The notes: a model not told the origin generated them from the sequence alone. DNA of 64,000 bases from BS750m-G62 sp964577175 (GCA_964577175.1 CAZNYC010000001.1:1-64000), one strand, 5' to 3'; shown: positions 32,101 to 35,240, counted from the first letter of the stretch. Numbers and translations are program-made.

Positions 32101-32254
32101 CCTGGTGACCGCGTCGCCGCAGGAGCCCCCTTCCGCGTCGCCACGCTGGTTGCCCCGGCACGAGGCCGGCCTGGAAGACGGCGGAAGAGGCGCTTCAGAC
32201 AGGCTGAGGGACCCGTTGGCCGTCCCCGCTCTCGACATCACGTTGGGGATGTGA
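5129..32254 (+). CDS. Giant multidomain LEPRxLL/RTX/FG-GAP/PKD/dockerin-like surface protein (9,041 aa)
   Basis: One uninterrupted frame of 9,042 codons. The ATG at 5129 follows a GGGGGGA purine run and puts the planctomycete LEPRxLL-type motif (LEDRLLLS) at residues 44-51, where the family has it; no classical signal peptide is seen. Rough module order by residue: peptidoglycan-binding-like and M15-like region (225-460); long repetitive region rich in Gly, Asp and Leu (460-2200); RTX calcium-binding nonapeptide repeats (2280-3310); hook-IN-like and PPC modules (3500-4240); short RTX blocks (4000, 4310, 6590); FG-GAP/VCBS repeats of the D-x-N-x-D-G-x-x-D type (4665-5840) with an embedded MAM-like domain; split PPC and DNRLRE-like domains around an ELWxxDGT-type propeller (5900-6570); LRRs with an embedded golvesin-like domain (6690-7030); NHL-like propeller (7080-7400); split SdrD-B-like domain with a second MAM-like domain (7450-7740); PKD domain split by a second ELWxxDGT-like propeller, then further PKD domains (7745-8480); Ig-like and autotransporter-strand-like modules (8485-8790); dockerin-like pair (8857-8920). 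Probably exported or surface-bound, and calcium-dependent. Function (adhesion, predation or matrix) is not known. Confidence 0.93.
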   Translation: MSTSSHAAQHLRDVYRRLLHRMRVHDWIARHPPAAVAMPQFERLEDRLLLSVDPLLTDPPDPVDGSSVVMPLDAGDSLQTLGGGTLAAAGPVGDVLAIDIAPQAGGNPYTVVDAELTHGVPRPLTVTQSGSRLLLKDAGERVATLVSASGTPADPLVGALYLAPATESGLAHDADGGETGFQGRITLTLETDVGGTVEQHTAVVDVGAGYSTAGDGAVVAGEPTAALRAQQRLNYLGFTDASGAALDLTNVMDLPTQEALQRFRAAVDPEGDLAPGDASGSLGATVVEWLNAGSAPTWTALAGASGDETWGTRWLVDTVEAAVGDVPGVDLADIAALSTQDGWTSADSRGPGDPGRLHQCGMEVDVAVPPGAESASPGPDLDPDEQRLVDFALALHDRGSTSHGLAAIEVAVANTKVRDALAAEPALAGATVHTGSESSGVMHVGFAAPVPGVISPAQETLLLETLDGLADLGTNLLADPRFDFTIPLLAEDPGPDDPSLPRSLTDLLDLGQSLRDGVYQPVADYFAGTASPTAADLVGTLAGLPGFESVTEAVGTSAERLAVTFHYGGAVAELLSLELGEFLADERIDIDASVALGVTAAYGLDVTVGVDLGRGGTASEAGFLQVGDLAISMDASASDLDFTAAIGFLEAGIEGGSFLLDVDLDADVAGGVEVGLGEIVTTPVASLVSLSPAGTAEVTLPVSASIGAWSTPTGVDQPQIAVADADLFDGPGGAFRFDPSVDFDLPGGLLSFTEMSATGMVGLFGQLQDWLTNLQGSALLDAPIPFTSGQTLGGALGLDATLLEDVVDLLESEPNVPAFGSAQDLAALIPAITDIEYVEDFAGLGNVPTLTYTFDLSKALDPVAAGIDLDLLGDVEASHLAGITTSSEITITPTVEMGFKLRVDLTPQGEGVAITPGMTLDEVAGLTLHDPAKQWDDYAVDDGLDDVTVTLRDGTTFGINFDSLSGASTLGDAVALLTGAHGAFQVVLDTDEKRLMMEDTSTPAGAEPEFRVSAANSSLAPFILGILGADGDEDGRIVGGALHGDGLDNHVYLDDASFEASLAISAPDIDASAHFAIVELAVEDGSSSIDTSVSVELNDPDTGTPGPASITEMFEGLTDLGSPGSNLVTVQVDASAALALPISISSSLPGLGDLVGAGPRIVIDWPTVFTTDPVGLDLDAFDITFEDFGDLLNFSDFAADDIAGLLGSVAGFVGDLGDFDFMNVQMPLIDKTPAELLGFVTDFADMVAGFEADPSTVLDGLEAAIEAALGLDPADVAFALDAAGAAPALRLDLAYTRDLLDYSGDTPQPLRLPMNFDLSDLGIDGLANLIDVSSSGLLDVEGGITLALGLGIDLADAANPAPFLYDTTGVTATLGVQGTDITFQASLGPLGIFVGSDTDPGTVSLDTDGQGGSTDPAAFTLALADGNGDGRHYFDEDILGDLSAGITGAAHAALPVFYPTDDQYLDPAAHDLEIRVTDLGDPVESFDVVSVPDFGGIISNLDLTSSLDALIMGFAGVMDLLEQGLRGEVLGVDLPFVGDKLADAARFVGDLRSGVMSALQNAPDQIADTVQRVLHDVLGPGGQDWLQDLTGDGDITRDDVVMTAGAEEVAFDVWLADDLFTFDIPFGLDLGVPGLGLDVDGEVQASVGFDFRFGFGVSVSDGVYFDVAAPDDLQVFFEVEIVTFDATGQLLFLQMDAETLDRGELSDDAIVKSGGVPGDPAAGVFNAFRGGFTIDLVDPSGDGKLTLAELATASGFGDIIDARLDARASIHLGLLASLGGDTNFPSVGARLHLYWVFGDTTDYDLEVPAIEFTNVRLNMGEFFSDFFGGTLETIHDVVEPIEPVLDVLTTPIPVLSDLAGSDVRLVDLAKLFGSGAETVAEVIEVIDVVVDLLSMPSFGDELYIDFGGFTLTDFDPRTESVRDYTLTPTDFDSQAAGFSIDDAVAAVGDGNLSGYFGSVRSAQGGVGGSGSGGAVHTSGSDGDWLQFPIFDNPLQVFQLLLGKQDVVLVTLDIPRLDVEFSYSQYFPVVGPLGCRITGTIGAAADFAFGFDTQGLFDAFDSGDWTDVFNGFYISDRANADGTGEDVPEVELWGGLKAAAEVNLVVVSAGVSGGIEIVIEMNLNDPDNDGKVRINELVDNFLLGPIWIFDIGGRIDAMLEAYIKVDLFIVSFEKTFEIASVTLVDFELPRPDPDPQPEEAVLATVSGGVMTVNIGPHAADRLHGDLADGDDHVVLERGYTPDEVVVKAFGLQQRYQDVTRIEIYGGAGADNLTIDDPLAQDAVIEGGAGNDILTAGDGNTVLRGGEGDDRLYGGDGNDRLYGDAGNDILNGGFGNDRLEGGEGDDQLDGSLGDDQLFGQAGADTLVGGPDDDLLDGGEGNDTLHGGRNDDHLLGGAGEDTLYGQEGQDVLEGGDDDDTIDGGLGNDWIDGGGGNDLLHGGRTNDIIFGGPGDDDIFGDLGSDELHGEGGSDWIVAGTSHLVGTPSYAGEFDAVHTITGGEGDDHIYGDRGDDTIDAGDGDNLVRAFEGDDAITAGSGHDDINSHEGDDTVDAGDGDNIVIGGLGNETITTGSGDDFIDARGPGGPSETTTHTILSTGGDNTVYGDLGDDTITTGDGVDTINASHGRNIIHAGGGDDLVQSGSGDDDIWAEGGHDTVHASGGDNNVYAGDGDDTVTTGAGTDVIYGEAGWDTLSSTGGDDRLYGAAGYDELHGGPGDDLLVGGGGDDELYGGSGNDLLWGGAATYDYHYFDLSDPTLFTTPPGWLDAEADHPSGFAPPLVTATILAGLSVDGQFDDGEDLLVGGPDVVALGETDVDILFGGGMSDLLKGGADDDYLDGGAGGDDLRGGGGADVIRGGHNDDQIRGGAGRDQLYGDGGSDVLFGDAGSGGSQAGQRMWGGDGIDYLHGYAPTTDDLAERGQRGDEMHGGAGNDWLYGNIRDDILYGDTGDDNIFGDWLRGPGYAVNPFADRDGGNDLMYGDSGMDAMYGGGGADVMWGGADSDSLEGQNGHDSLYGGGWIDVIKLDTADIYTEDGEAVIDGHFGNRVEGDVPDDNATDILLIEGTQANDTILLSEPVTGILTVSYNAGAADTRLLEMQWRDPETGRPLVEQFRCAGLMGDDTIGFATGTDGVDLAVLNERGRDWVGVFDGGPGNDTLIGGGGRDRLDGGQGSDTLYGFGGDDRLWGDTGEAQPADDDRLFAGAGHDDLIGGQGENDLYAWSFDPAADYGEPFDVFAAVDGTSAGDGVTEFGVFIDPATGHLYDDSNGGLYDLEGTGLNRMLGQAGDDRLYGGTSLDFLYGNGGDDELYTRDGERFEAAYDVPAGDEWKAYAQSTNKAWYYGATGADDVIAVDFVTEPGLLKDHHLITRLTNNGGNYSFDAQVRLDFSAVDDEGNYIWDPVDTLTDIERIRAQDPDERAAGDPYRDILLTDGLLPPEGDFLAIIIDCLEGNDQVTVGPTVQKTVWTDGGPGDDRIEYLAGNAILVDRTESPRNEVVGDPADVSRAWALPGPAAVLLDSPDLVLDDSALFTLSAGGGEPVEVILAAAATTDNTTPDDLVADLAAALDGAGLTGVVTAVNMNGQVALRTTAAGPDAALEVHSANSVARTALGLEQGQVSGGITIAGSAAFTGLTVDNPDDVDWYTFTMADYGSPATIALESASSADELVARLYRLASDDTLVQVATNEGVPLPITPDATEGVLVAPNALSTFRFTEDVTFSLILDGDEADPLEVAVPLAQTSDNLNLAYLVADLNTALAGVPRGEGVVAGQWEGRITFAPAEGSGISDLAIRDAAQLGFPPVKAPGDVPNAWPLDPIENLDRVRGLTVHDAADADWFRFTLAGDSAGKAGTLTLEQTAGSGNLRLDLYDAGGVPLLGRRVDPAEGTAVLNTREVGGLAAGTYYLRVTHHDPATNDLPTQYDLVTAMPGDGMTQYDLSGKGTAALTFTPDPDEVYYLQITTPNHLPTVYDLAIDAGDGAEAAEVDLATRSDHVRRDVLIGGEGHDVLRGGPAEDWIFGGPGNDVLTGGLDYQESDLLFGGEGDDTFQIIPTPLGPTPDAGPETRVDRFDGGEGTDRVLYLGGDTDRLGRPVPDHVAIRWNRFIYRYEFVALQWDTANQTFVVDPNKKVRAKVVAGDAAPEDGVLSGDAVFSLQLGGTEYGPITVSADATDGGDGTPANETLQDLVDDLDAAILAAGLSEHFLAGNEGVLLTLASVGHGEDLTVVSPNAVAEEELYFADGVTAPGTVAAYLQNYSFYQAIDVERTVIDTQAGDDEVRGDPEYKFPLADDSGVIDEEWGIKAGHYQEGAYIGALEIYGGEGNDRLFGGYLADTIDGGPGTDYIAGSMGDDHLTGGPGADLIVGDGGVEPDRFEFVTRAGEDGTNTSPIFAALLEGLGSDTILSNLSFSLADRGDWYVIPTPTAKQAFGTADAAHVTVEEVLKGLAFDDDLDMDLFEGRLLPEASGSEWDGPGAYLFAAEVDDPDAELSLIPSEQFAGVPDYYMLHIVNPRSFGVKAVDAPDTEGIDPVTPENVTLWLEIDGEATAPFTITVHNAESASSLITRNEPGDDPNLNEVLAGAGLADRAIAWYDPRSPDRIVLSLRRDGWAKVRFADPSQARLLGFEDGQDNLGPVEALGTYSLTLPPELGDVTDVGPEAADQVVSPAQPTDVPRLIPLGDLNGDGSADFVTTARDTVGPWSLISETPAGVHPQEMVGPSYATIYLSDPLLDEVSAEDGRFVTLELPAPAERNSLYILSAFAGPADYNGDGYDDLAVGVTSQTLALDTYTKQGVYIVFGHGGEWDEPIDILHEADAILTGFENLMDVAAAGDVNGDGYDDLLASDNGAPVGAERGRTLLFYGGPNAFAGSGVLYRAEFSPRNAGGFTIDNRIGADEDGLWHLSTGRGADPYHSADTSFYFGTGEDEAGGGHYDVGDTAGRITSPLVTLDHAVTNLELSFTYFLETERAGTGPLGWDDATVGVSVNGNAFAQVVSNDDALVECQGDEAWWHRATVDLGALAKGDTVQVRFQFDTGDYISNDHEGWYVDDVMLRATLDAEALADAALYGEYDLEFNGRVLAGVGDVNKDGYDDFAVGNTGVEPDHAAQVYLVLGRAGAMPTGGIAGIAAERFDFPYMWPMMAIRPTGHVEGTTGDDFAVFLSHPSGRYTYVVYYTGSVFDMFNVSGELIPVGDVNADGLADIAAAGVETTQTLEEDGSRVDHQVFQVFLNESHTSWTDPGAFDVPDLVFESARPLYAESGSLQLLTGLFAGVGDVNGDIVADVALGDSLGGNVRVYFGRELLDTESEATAAEDPDLFRLPLAKPWLPEPEGRQGLDLNEPAPPDIRDAWRVEGDAREDHLSGSGSVGDFNRDGYDDLLVWDDEAAHVLLGPVKFDRAEAIDPRGEIHVDLAGKARFGMAAGFGDVDGDGFDDLLFVHLEEDHLGPGGDVWFVSAIWGNADPARTLSAADAEPLIQLYADDYATGETPQLLLLNWDGDERTDVYVHFRHPGTGDIPYHGVLYGGASLTRGGGPASTADRYFDVGDGSDDEEALGAHLFGEDWDEAYELSELTGPLTALATDITGDGLDDLLFARQDAFSVEEIGQGPLPNVGRVYSLSPGAVNPKDRLVTVGDEAMGFPTAGVIAEDLAFAAGIFDIGDANRDGKQDVAVTRPFEKADEAEGSVLVYYGSAWWPGPLSAADAAVTLRRVEADVLPADTYIEGPIDVTAGDFDGNRVPDLAVSQPAWQLTDGVSIFDQDSRGVVHVVWNVADLATHAGGDLVLVDGPVDLDGDELQDLLALEGQTEGDRFGTLPLTIHLNLDHDRYDDLVVGAPLSDAIGQTVKEEAGKVYAVYGSPRRRSLPDGWTEITNKSFTGLGDRLVNPATGRPDTYTDQDNDGDGTPDTNDFTVPPPGAGRDTEAWFRFTTAGDGKAGDTIRLLPTAYDELEVLLNGPAGHLDLGTGEVVDSASTIEVGGAPDRLGIFEFNLSELLEQLGNPDGIEKAELTLHARIDPHLPFTKPGAYAEAGGLVYFLGADPVQGGHRLCVTDGTLQNTEAVARVYAMAPYQMVSAGGDIFFYASDNEWGPQLWVSDGTDKGTRRLTQLGWPGDGTLISHLTAWNGDVYFEAIDEDGPQLYRTEHLGGGEFDLVRLTDEAGGFNVTKLVPGANRLLVSRLKDGGEVNVYGLYATDGRPVTDLGEFELDGGSQFLQYTGERDGWTYFGSENWGGTEELWRTDGLNAKFVADIPVADANTRLKGFSPLGDWMYFIAGENALWRTDGTGANTSHKLDFFSLYEPGVNQADAVAADGRAFIVARGEAPTGRKFRIYRLNPSGECVPVREFGAGSWSLRRLEAFGDKAVFQLDAAQPPQTALWISDGTERGTRVHHGSLDPGNNLTDWAVIDDAIYFDEDSPIDETVTLWVSDGTKPRSITHAGTRTAPATFDLLDEEGDMAVTLRDGVVPAAFAATADFTTSSAKQTVEIDLTDFVKSALEEGYRRATLRMTSDPSLAWEIDIPTGDIPVPTGLEITRAHGVLADVLDGNGGVLYQGLGAIDMRWLDAGTYYLRVYNPHAWAQTEPVRFAIDFMAPFQGQAHEATDMDRIEGDDGDDILVGGAHLDRLFGESGEDAFLTEAVEVRDLAPYEFTRAPDAEDRLVSDKPSIIDPAVNDVFTDVPVIQAVAEALDIPLISGLFAVPRFAIPVYASEMNTLVRLDLSYTSLMDLSGLEYATNLMTLDLSDTTAAGMLHDIEPRAAEADMPDAGLQVGLARLRYLSLDGTGVAAADLESLELIVTLRTLSASGNQIETTDALEDLYQMRWLDLSDNRLESLDSLARMPDLEYALLENNYLLDVGPLVYGAIIDDGDWDTGYGEYIGDGSDYRWFHTVYPVATAFRGDYHFLPSDAQWPDEDLVARYEFTGLPHDDYEVLATWHAHQGQSSTVTYTIPGPDEAVDVVVNQKFDPSGPAWGGRPWQSLGVFQPLADETLPVTLRHEGSDGTVVADAVMLLSTEGPVQNLRLLNLLGNGLDTDSHDIYLPLLGDRVTNEDYELLVEPNAASPVWDQAIDPQHLPFNPVLYGTGTIEGLEAYLSDPAGWDMLVGMGGSPEVLRYAGPYDAEPGAFLGRLGSTKAPWQEGTHQVAAGVYDAYGFLLVVDHGTDRLVRLDPVTGKILQTANLTGMGGLHGPTDITTYGNKAYLADPLSRTLLAFEVTAASFSGPTPVTALPGTPYTYRIAYLPGDPTDGILVGFQTDDHTDWVRRYDLDTGAAWTVIDTDDLHWDDLCDIAVADDGTIYALTWDFVGGSHPIELNVLAFASNGDPLNAGNPLVTDTLPTGAQDATMELGPDGRLYVTNPPEAAVCVYNLDTGAREETLVSGAGALLAPSFVTFRPPTYSYEVVTDTGGAGGGAGAQLVDGDVRDVFTFETAPGYQGTAQMTVIARDAMRRPGLGRNLPKRGRDAEITFNLHAGTGGIYGTKFDDLDGDAERDVGEPGLENWVIFLDLNADGDRDSGEPWTLTDANGDYALVDLDFGHYVVAETPQDHAGQTFPEPGQAVGETVLLDTDFEEGEDGFTIENVGGGAPGLWHRSDYHGGEAGHGGDWCFYFGREPEHDYDTGTPAGRIITPEISLAGVTDAALSFNYYLDVEYSRSYDWADVYVSTSGFAWTKVASRYGETDPDLEWIIDREEVSSWHSLTVDLDDWLGEEIVIKFEFRTFSPQYNDHEGWLVDDVTVTADLAAAGVHAVLVDDDEPVADDRDFGNQQIVDAGPDRQVDEGDVVELDAWVADLEVAYLLEDINGAGSSGPLWFTEYAGDLYFAATGSQGRELYVWDDNAVQMVADIRPGALSSSPSELTVYDGALYFAADDGSTGTELYRYTPKDGVQLAADIAPSGSSTPANLFVWDGNLYFSAYETAAVGRELYVLSDKGAHLAADVNPEGSSDPGEFAAYGGHLYFAATTRGTGRELYAYDGNRVQPAADIRPGTPSSEPTDLIAFNGYLFFAATHPDAGRELLVWDGSEVAVALDLAPGAVGFPAVPRSSSPQYMTYHKGGLYMAATNSQGDRELVAWDGSSKVSWIDVNDDGSSHPYDLVVFDNRVYFTASDDIHGQELFRLEGLKAVLAADIREGASSSPAAMTPYNGKLFFQAVDTGVGDELFCFDLDPGLAYHWLVTGGPYTNPTSYDEAHFEFTPIDADIYLATLTVTVEGTGDTYQDRCRVFADDVLPTVEAGPDAAVGEGETFERSLTIDDPGWDDWTVTVSWGDGAEPDVFLRSGTDRDVDIAHTWADDGEFPVTVTVEADGEDGIYTDTFTVTVGELPPSIGLTGHDGTEGTPALVEVVLTDPSGSLGEGAEGWTFTVDMGDGTGPQPFVPHVDFPDQASANLLYAYNDDGDYDVTVTVVDDDGTEVAKHVTLSIANVPPTITDLDGDQLLGQDDTGAYTAAATDPGDDALTYEWDFDDGTEPAYGPEVTHAFAEPGTYMVEVTVGDGQDETSKEIKVQVDDDLPPTVTGTGPSAVGAEGVLAGTLGDIVLHVSEPLDPADAADPVNYLLLEAGPSGAFDDGDDVPCALTPQYVPGQTQVTLAVDAGPLAGGLYRLTARGETSLHDPAGNRLDGDGDGDEGGDYVRLFQVVTDVVWGGAFGSDWDVAGNWWGDQVPGPAMTAVFDQDTPNQPALFLDGSVGHLDLRSAGWTIHGHEQTLVVGGINSTGPGNNTLEPDVELARDATWTVGDGNSLVLNGPLGGGDHTLTKDGEGTLVLAGGQDHGSGLSLAITGGTVRAEGGETLDLDGLSMNSTLDLTTGSLAVDYEPGASPFDDVEAWVVSGYGGGTWDGTGVASSTAANDGMPTALGVGDNTDPLLGLADLEGEPLDPDGSDVLVTFTWYGDVNLDGVVDAADYAIMDQSWNNGSQSPAGGGQWRWACGDVNYDGIVDAADYALIDQVWNHYGGQTLAGSSEPEPLASPPDGALAPRLDMSNETAMPAEGTGDGGGRPAATAPSPVPTGSFEAEARTTPAPFRGLVTASPQEPPSASPRWLPRHEAGLEDGGRGASDRLRDPLAVPALDITLGM
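5810..6500 (+). other. N-terminal peptidoglycan-binding-like / M15-peptidase-like segment of the giant protein
   Basis: Within the giant gene. A helix-rich stretch with AALRAQQRLNYLGF resembles a peptidoglycan-binding (PGB_1) domain. It is followed by LHQCGMEVDV and later VMHVGF. These recall the H-x3-G-x3-D and H-x-H zinc-site signatures of D,D-carboxypeptidase-type M15 enzymes, but the second histidine of the last motif is missing, so enzymatic activity is doubtful. It could anchor the protein to the cell wall. The assignment is tentative. Confidence 0.35.
11960..15060 (+). repeat. RTX (haemolysin-type) calcium-binding nonapeptide repeat array
   Basis: Within the giant gene. There are several dozen GGxGxDxLx-type nonapeptides, for example GGEGDDRLYGGDGNDRLYG, with some looser spacer segments. 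In RTX proteins these turn-forming repeats bind one calcium per turn and fold as parallel beta-rolls outside the cell. Short further blocks lie near 17095-17250, 18050-18200 and 24880-24960. The DNA is correspondingly repetitive in GGCGGC/GACGAC, which makes it assembly-sensitive. Confidence 0.9.
22830..24840 (+). other. Three-level nested module: PPC > DNRLRE-like > ELWxxDGT propeller
   Basis: Within the giant gene. The first half of a PPC-like domain (AWFRFTTAGDGKAGDTIRLL, about 22830-22905) is completed only at about 24640-24840 by DAGTYYLRVYNPH. Between them is a DNRLRE-like sandwich, itself in two halves (about 22906-23130 with FEFNLSELL, and about 24400-24620 with QTVEIDLTDFVKSAL). The centre, about 23130-24400, is a propeller with QLWVSDGT, LWRTDGT, LWISDGT and LWVSDGT repeats. 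The halves pair logically if the inner parts are removed. This is inferred from motif order, not from a structure. Confidence 0.55.
27470..30580 (+). other. Split SdrD-B-like and split PKD domains with embedded MAM-like and propeller modules
   Basis: Within the giant gene. An SdrD-B-like domain starts with GIYGTKFDDLDGDAERD and reaches FPEPGQ near 27720. It resumes at about 28279 with a VHAVLV...DFGNQ ending; the interval is a MAM-like jelly roll. A PKD domain starts DAGPDRQVDEGD, breaks after VADL (28423) and resumes at about 29534 with LDPGLAYHWLV. The 1.1 kb between them encodes about eight 45-residue blades of the RELYVWD...ADIRPG type. Further PKD-type domains (WGDG, WDFDDG, DMGDGTG motifs) follow to 30580. 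Confidence 0.6.
31700..31890 (+). other. C-terminal dockerin-like pair of calcium loops
   Basis: Within the giant gene. Two EF-hand-like repeats, GDVNLDGVVDAADYAIMDQ and GDVNYDGIVDAADYALIDQ, are separated by a Trp- and Gly-rich linker. This matches type I dockerin organisation and is commonly found near the C-termini of large planctomycete secreted proteins. About 120 residues of low-complexity Pro/Ala/Arg tail follow. A cohesin partner is not present in the window. Confidence 0.8.
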
Positions 32255-32335
32255 CCGGCTCCTGACCCTTCGAGGGGAACGGGGCGTTGTCTCGCTCCAT
32301 CCCCTCAGCACGGATGGCCTTCCTGAGTCGGGGCG

Positions 32336-34993
32336 TCACAAATCACGTTCGAGGCAGGGCTGAATCAGGTTGGCCACCAGCGCCGTCCAGCCGGTCTGGT
32401 GCGAGGCGCCCAGCCCCTCGCCCGTGTCGCCGTGGAAATACTCGTGGAACAGGACGGCCTGGCGGGGCAACGGGTCGTCGTCGGCGAGGTGCTCGCCCAT
32501 GCCGGGGCGCCGGCCGTTTGCGTCAAGCGTGAAAAGGCTGATGAGCCGGCGGGCGAGGTCGTCGGCGGCCTCCGCCAAGGTCATCCGGTTGCCCGAGCCG
32601 GTGGGCACCTCGACGGTGAAGGCGTCGCCATAGTAACGGTGGTAGGTGCGAAGGGCCTGGATGAAGAGGAAGTTGATGGGCATCCAGACGGGCCCGCGCC
32701 AGTTGGAGTTGCCCCCGAACAGGGCGGTCTGCGACTCGCCGGGCTCGTACTGGATGCAGTGCTGGCCGACGCCCTCGCCGACGGTGCAGGTCTCGGTTTC
32801 GTGGGCCTTCGAGAGCGACCGCAGGCCGTAGGGCGAGAGGAACTCGTCCTCGTCGAACACGCGGGCGAGCACCCGCTCCAGGCGGTCGCGGTCGCAGATG
32901 GCGAGCAGGCGCCGATTGCCCTCGCCCTCCTCGGCGATGGGGGCGATCGGCTTCAGAAGCCACGGACGGTGGTCCAGAAACCACTCCATCCGCCGGCGGA
33001 AGTCCGGCACGGCGTCGAGCGTGTCGGGGGCAACGGTTTCGGCGGCCAGAAGCGGAATGAGTCCGGTGTACGAGCGGGCGCGCATCTGCTGGAACCGCCC
33101 GCCCGGCAGGTGGAGGACGTCGTAGAAGAAGCCGTCCACCTCGTCCCACAGCCCCACGCCCCCGCCGCCCACGTTGGTGATGGCACCGGCAATGTAGATG
33201 AAATGCTCGAAGAACTTGGTGGCCACGTCCTCGTAGGCCGGGCGGGTCCGGGCCAGGTGCAGGGCGATGCGAAGCATCGCCAGGCAGTAGGCGGCCATCC
33301 ACGCCGTACCGTCGGCCTGTTCCACGTGCCCGCCGCCGGGCACGGCGCCGCTGCGGTCGAAAACGGCAATGTTGTCGAGTCCCAGGAACCCGCCCTGGAA
33401 CACGTTGTTGCCGTCGGCGTCGAGGCGGTTGACCCACCACGTGAAGTTGAGCAGCAACTTGTGAAAGATGCGTTCGAGGAAGTCGGGGTCCTCCTCGCCG
33501 GTAACCTCGGAGGCGATGCGGTGGACCTCCCAGGCCGCCCAGGCGTGGACGGGCGGGTTGGCGTCGTCGAGGCTCCACTCGCCACCGGGCAACTGGCCGC
33601 TGGGGTGCATGTACCACTCGCGAAGGAGCAGAATGAGTTGGCGCTTGGCCCACTCGGGGTCGACGCGCGCCAGCGGCACCGTCTGAAGGGCCAGGTCCCA
33701 GGAGGCGAACCAGGGGAACTCCCACTTGTCGGGAACCGAGAGCACGTCCGCACAGTACAGGTGCCGCCAGCCGGCGTTGCGGCCCTTCCGGCGCTGCGGC
33801 GGCGAGGGGTACGCCGGGTCGCCGTCCTGCCACAACTGGACGCCGTAATGGTAGAACTGCTTGTTCCACAGCAGCCCCGCCAACGCCTGGCGCTCGATGC
33901 GGCGCCGGTCGTCATCCAATCCCTCGGGTTGGACGGCGGCGTAGAAGGCGTCCGCCTCGGCGATGCGGGTCCGGAAGGTGTCGTCGAAGCCGTCGAACGG
34001 CGCGTCCTGCGCGTGGGGGCTCAGGCGGACTCGCACGGTGAACGCCTCGCCCGGGCGGACCACCGCCTGGACATGCGCGGCCGCCTTCGTGCCGCGCCCG
34101 TCCGGATTGACGCGTCCCCCGTCGCCGTCGACGACGGCGTCGTTGATGCCGTCCTTGGTATACGTCTGCTCGTTGGGCCGGTTGAACAGCCGCCGGTGGT
34201 TCGTTGCGTTCTCGGTGAAGAGCAAGCGCGGTGCCGTCTGGTCCTGCGTGTCGACATACCACCAGCGGTCCCCCAGGTGCCGGTCCCACGCCTTGACGGC
34301 TGCCTCGCCGGCCGCTTCGAGCGCCGGCGGCTGCCGCTTGTAGCCCCAGCCCCACGTCTTACGGAACCAGAGGTGCGGCAGGACGTGGAGCGGGGCCGGC
34401 TCCGGGCCGCGGTTCGTGGCGGTGATGCGGCACAGGAGGTCCTCTTCGTCGCGCTTGGCGTACTCGATGAGGACGTCGAAGTACCGCCCCTCGGCGAAGG
34501 CGTCGGCCAGGGCGTCGGCGAGTTCGAACTCCGGCTCGCCCCGGCCGCGGCGGCCGTCCTCCTCCACCAGCCGCCCGTACGGAAACCGCACCTGCGGGTA
34601 CCGGTATAGCATCTTCATGTACGCATGCGATGGGAGGCCGTCGAGATACGCGTACACCTCCTTGACGTCCTCGCCGTGGTTGCCCTGCGTGCCGGTCAGG
34701 CCGAAGAGGCGTTCCTTGAGGATCGGGTCGCGTTCGTTCCAGAGGGCGACGGCCAGGCAGAGGTTCTGGAAGCGGTTGCAGACGCCACCCAGGCCGTCCT
34801 CGTTCCAGCGGTAGGCGCGGGCGACGGCGTGGTCGAACGGGAAGTACTCCCACGCCGACCCGTCCGGGGAGTAGTCCTCCCGCACGGTGCCCCACGTACG
34901 TTCGGCAACGTAAGGCCCCCAGTTCTTCCAGTCGGCTTCGCGGGCGGCGGAAGCGGCCATCCGGCGGTGCTCGGCGGTATCGGGGTAGGTCAT
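32336..34993 (-). CDS. GH63-type (MGH1-like) glucosidase
   Basis: Cytoplasmic-looking glycoside hydrolase of 885 residues, the usual length of bacterial GH63-like 'glucosidases' related to mannosyl-oligosaccharide glucosidase. Family landmarks seen are the N-terminal ADWKNWGPYVAERTWGTVRE, then GNHGEDVKE, the (alpha/alpha)6-barrel region with FASWDLALQTVPLARVDP, and a late RGPVWMPINF. The natural substrate is likely a small alpha-glucoside or glucosylated compound; the family is poorly characterised. I chose the ATG at 34993 because GAAAGG lies seven bases upstream and family members start close to this point; an in-frame ATG at 35008 is possible. It is transcribed away from the radical SAM operon and converges with the giant gene. 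Confidence 0.88.
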   Translation of the reverse strand: MTYPDTAEHRRMAASAAREADWKNWGPYVAERTWGTVREDYSPDGSAWEYFPFDHAVARAYRWNEDGLGGVCNRFQNLCLAVALWNERDPILKERLFGLTGTQGNHGEDVKEVYAYLDGLPSHAYMKMLYRYPQVRFPYGRLVEEDGRRGRGEPEFELADALADAFAEGRYFDVLIEYAKRDEEDLLCRITATNRGPEPAPLHVLPHLWFRKTWGWGYKRQPPALEAAGEAAVKAWDRHLGDRWWYVDTQDQTAPRLLFTENATNHRRLFNRPNEQTYTKDGINDAVVDGDGGRVNPDGRGTKAAAHVQAVVRPGEAFTVRVRLSPHAQDAPFDGFDDTFRTRIAEADAFYAAVQPEGLDDDRRRIERQALAGLLWNKQFYHYGVQLWQDGDPAYPSPPQRRKGRNAGWRHLYCADVLSVPDKWEFPWFASWDLALQTVPLARVDPEWAKRQLILLLREWYMHPSGQLPGGEWSLDDANPPVHAWAAWEVHRIASEVTGEEDPDFLERIFHKLLLNFTWWVNRLDADGNNVFQGGFLGLDNIAVFDRSGAVPGGGHVEQADGTAWMAAYCLAMLRIALHLARTRPAYEDVATKFFEHFIYIAGAITNVGGGGVGLWDEVDGFFYDVLHLPGGRFQQMRARSYTGLIPLLAAETVAPDTLDAVPDFRRRMEWFLDHRPWLLKPIAPIAEEGEGNRRLLAICDRDRLERVLARVFDEDEFLSPYGLRSLSKAHETETCTVGEGVGQHCIQYEPGESQTALFGGNSNWRGPVWMPINFLFIQALRTYHRYYGDAFTVEVPTGSGNRMTLAEAADDLARRLISLFTLDANGRRPGMGEHLADDDPLPRQAVLFHEYFHGDTGEGLGASHQTGWTALVANLIQPCLERDL

Positions 34994-35240
34994 AGCGGCG
35001 CCTTTCATCAGGTCACCCCCATTCTAGGCCGACGCCGGCCGGGTAAACAAGAAGCGGCATAGAAGGCCGGCCGGGCTGGCAAGAGAGGCGTGCCATGGCT
35101 TTTCGCTAAGTGCTTGTCACGAACCGGCTGCAAGCCCTAGAATCGGTGTGGTCCAGAGACGACTCGCCACGTTCGGGCCTTCCGAACGGCCAGGGCCGGC
35201 CGGCGGCGGGCAGTGCAGGACATCCCTTGAGGAGCGCACC

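Noticed and set aside
32255..32335. Possible intrinsic terminator after the giant gene
   Set aside because: Only a four-base-pair stem (CCCT/AGGG) without a T-tract was found, too weak to support.
35148..35240. ATG at 35148 as start of the radical SAM fusion
   Set aside because: The extra 31 residues are atypical, and GTG at 35241 has GAGGAG at good spacing.
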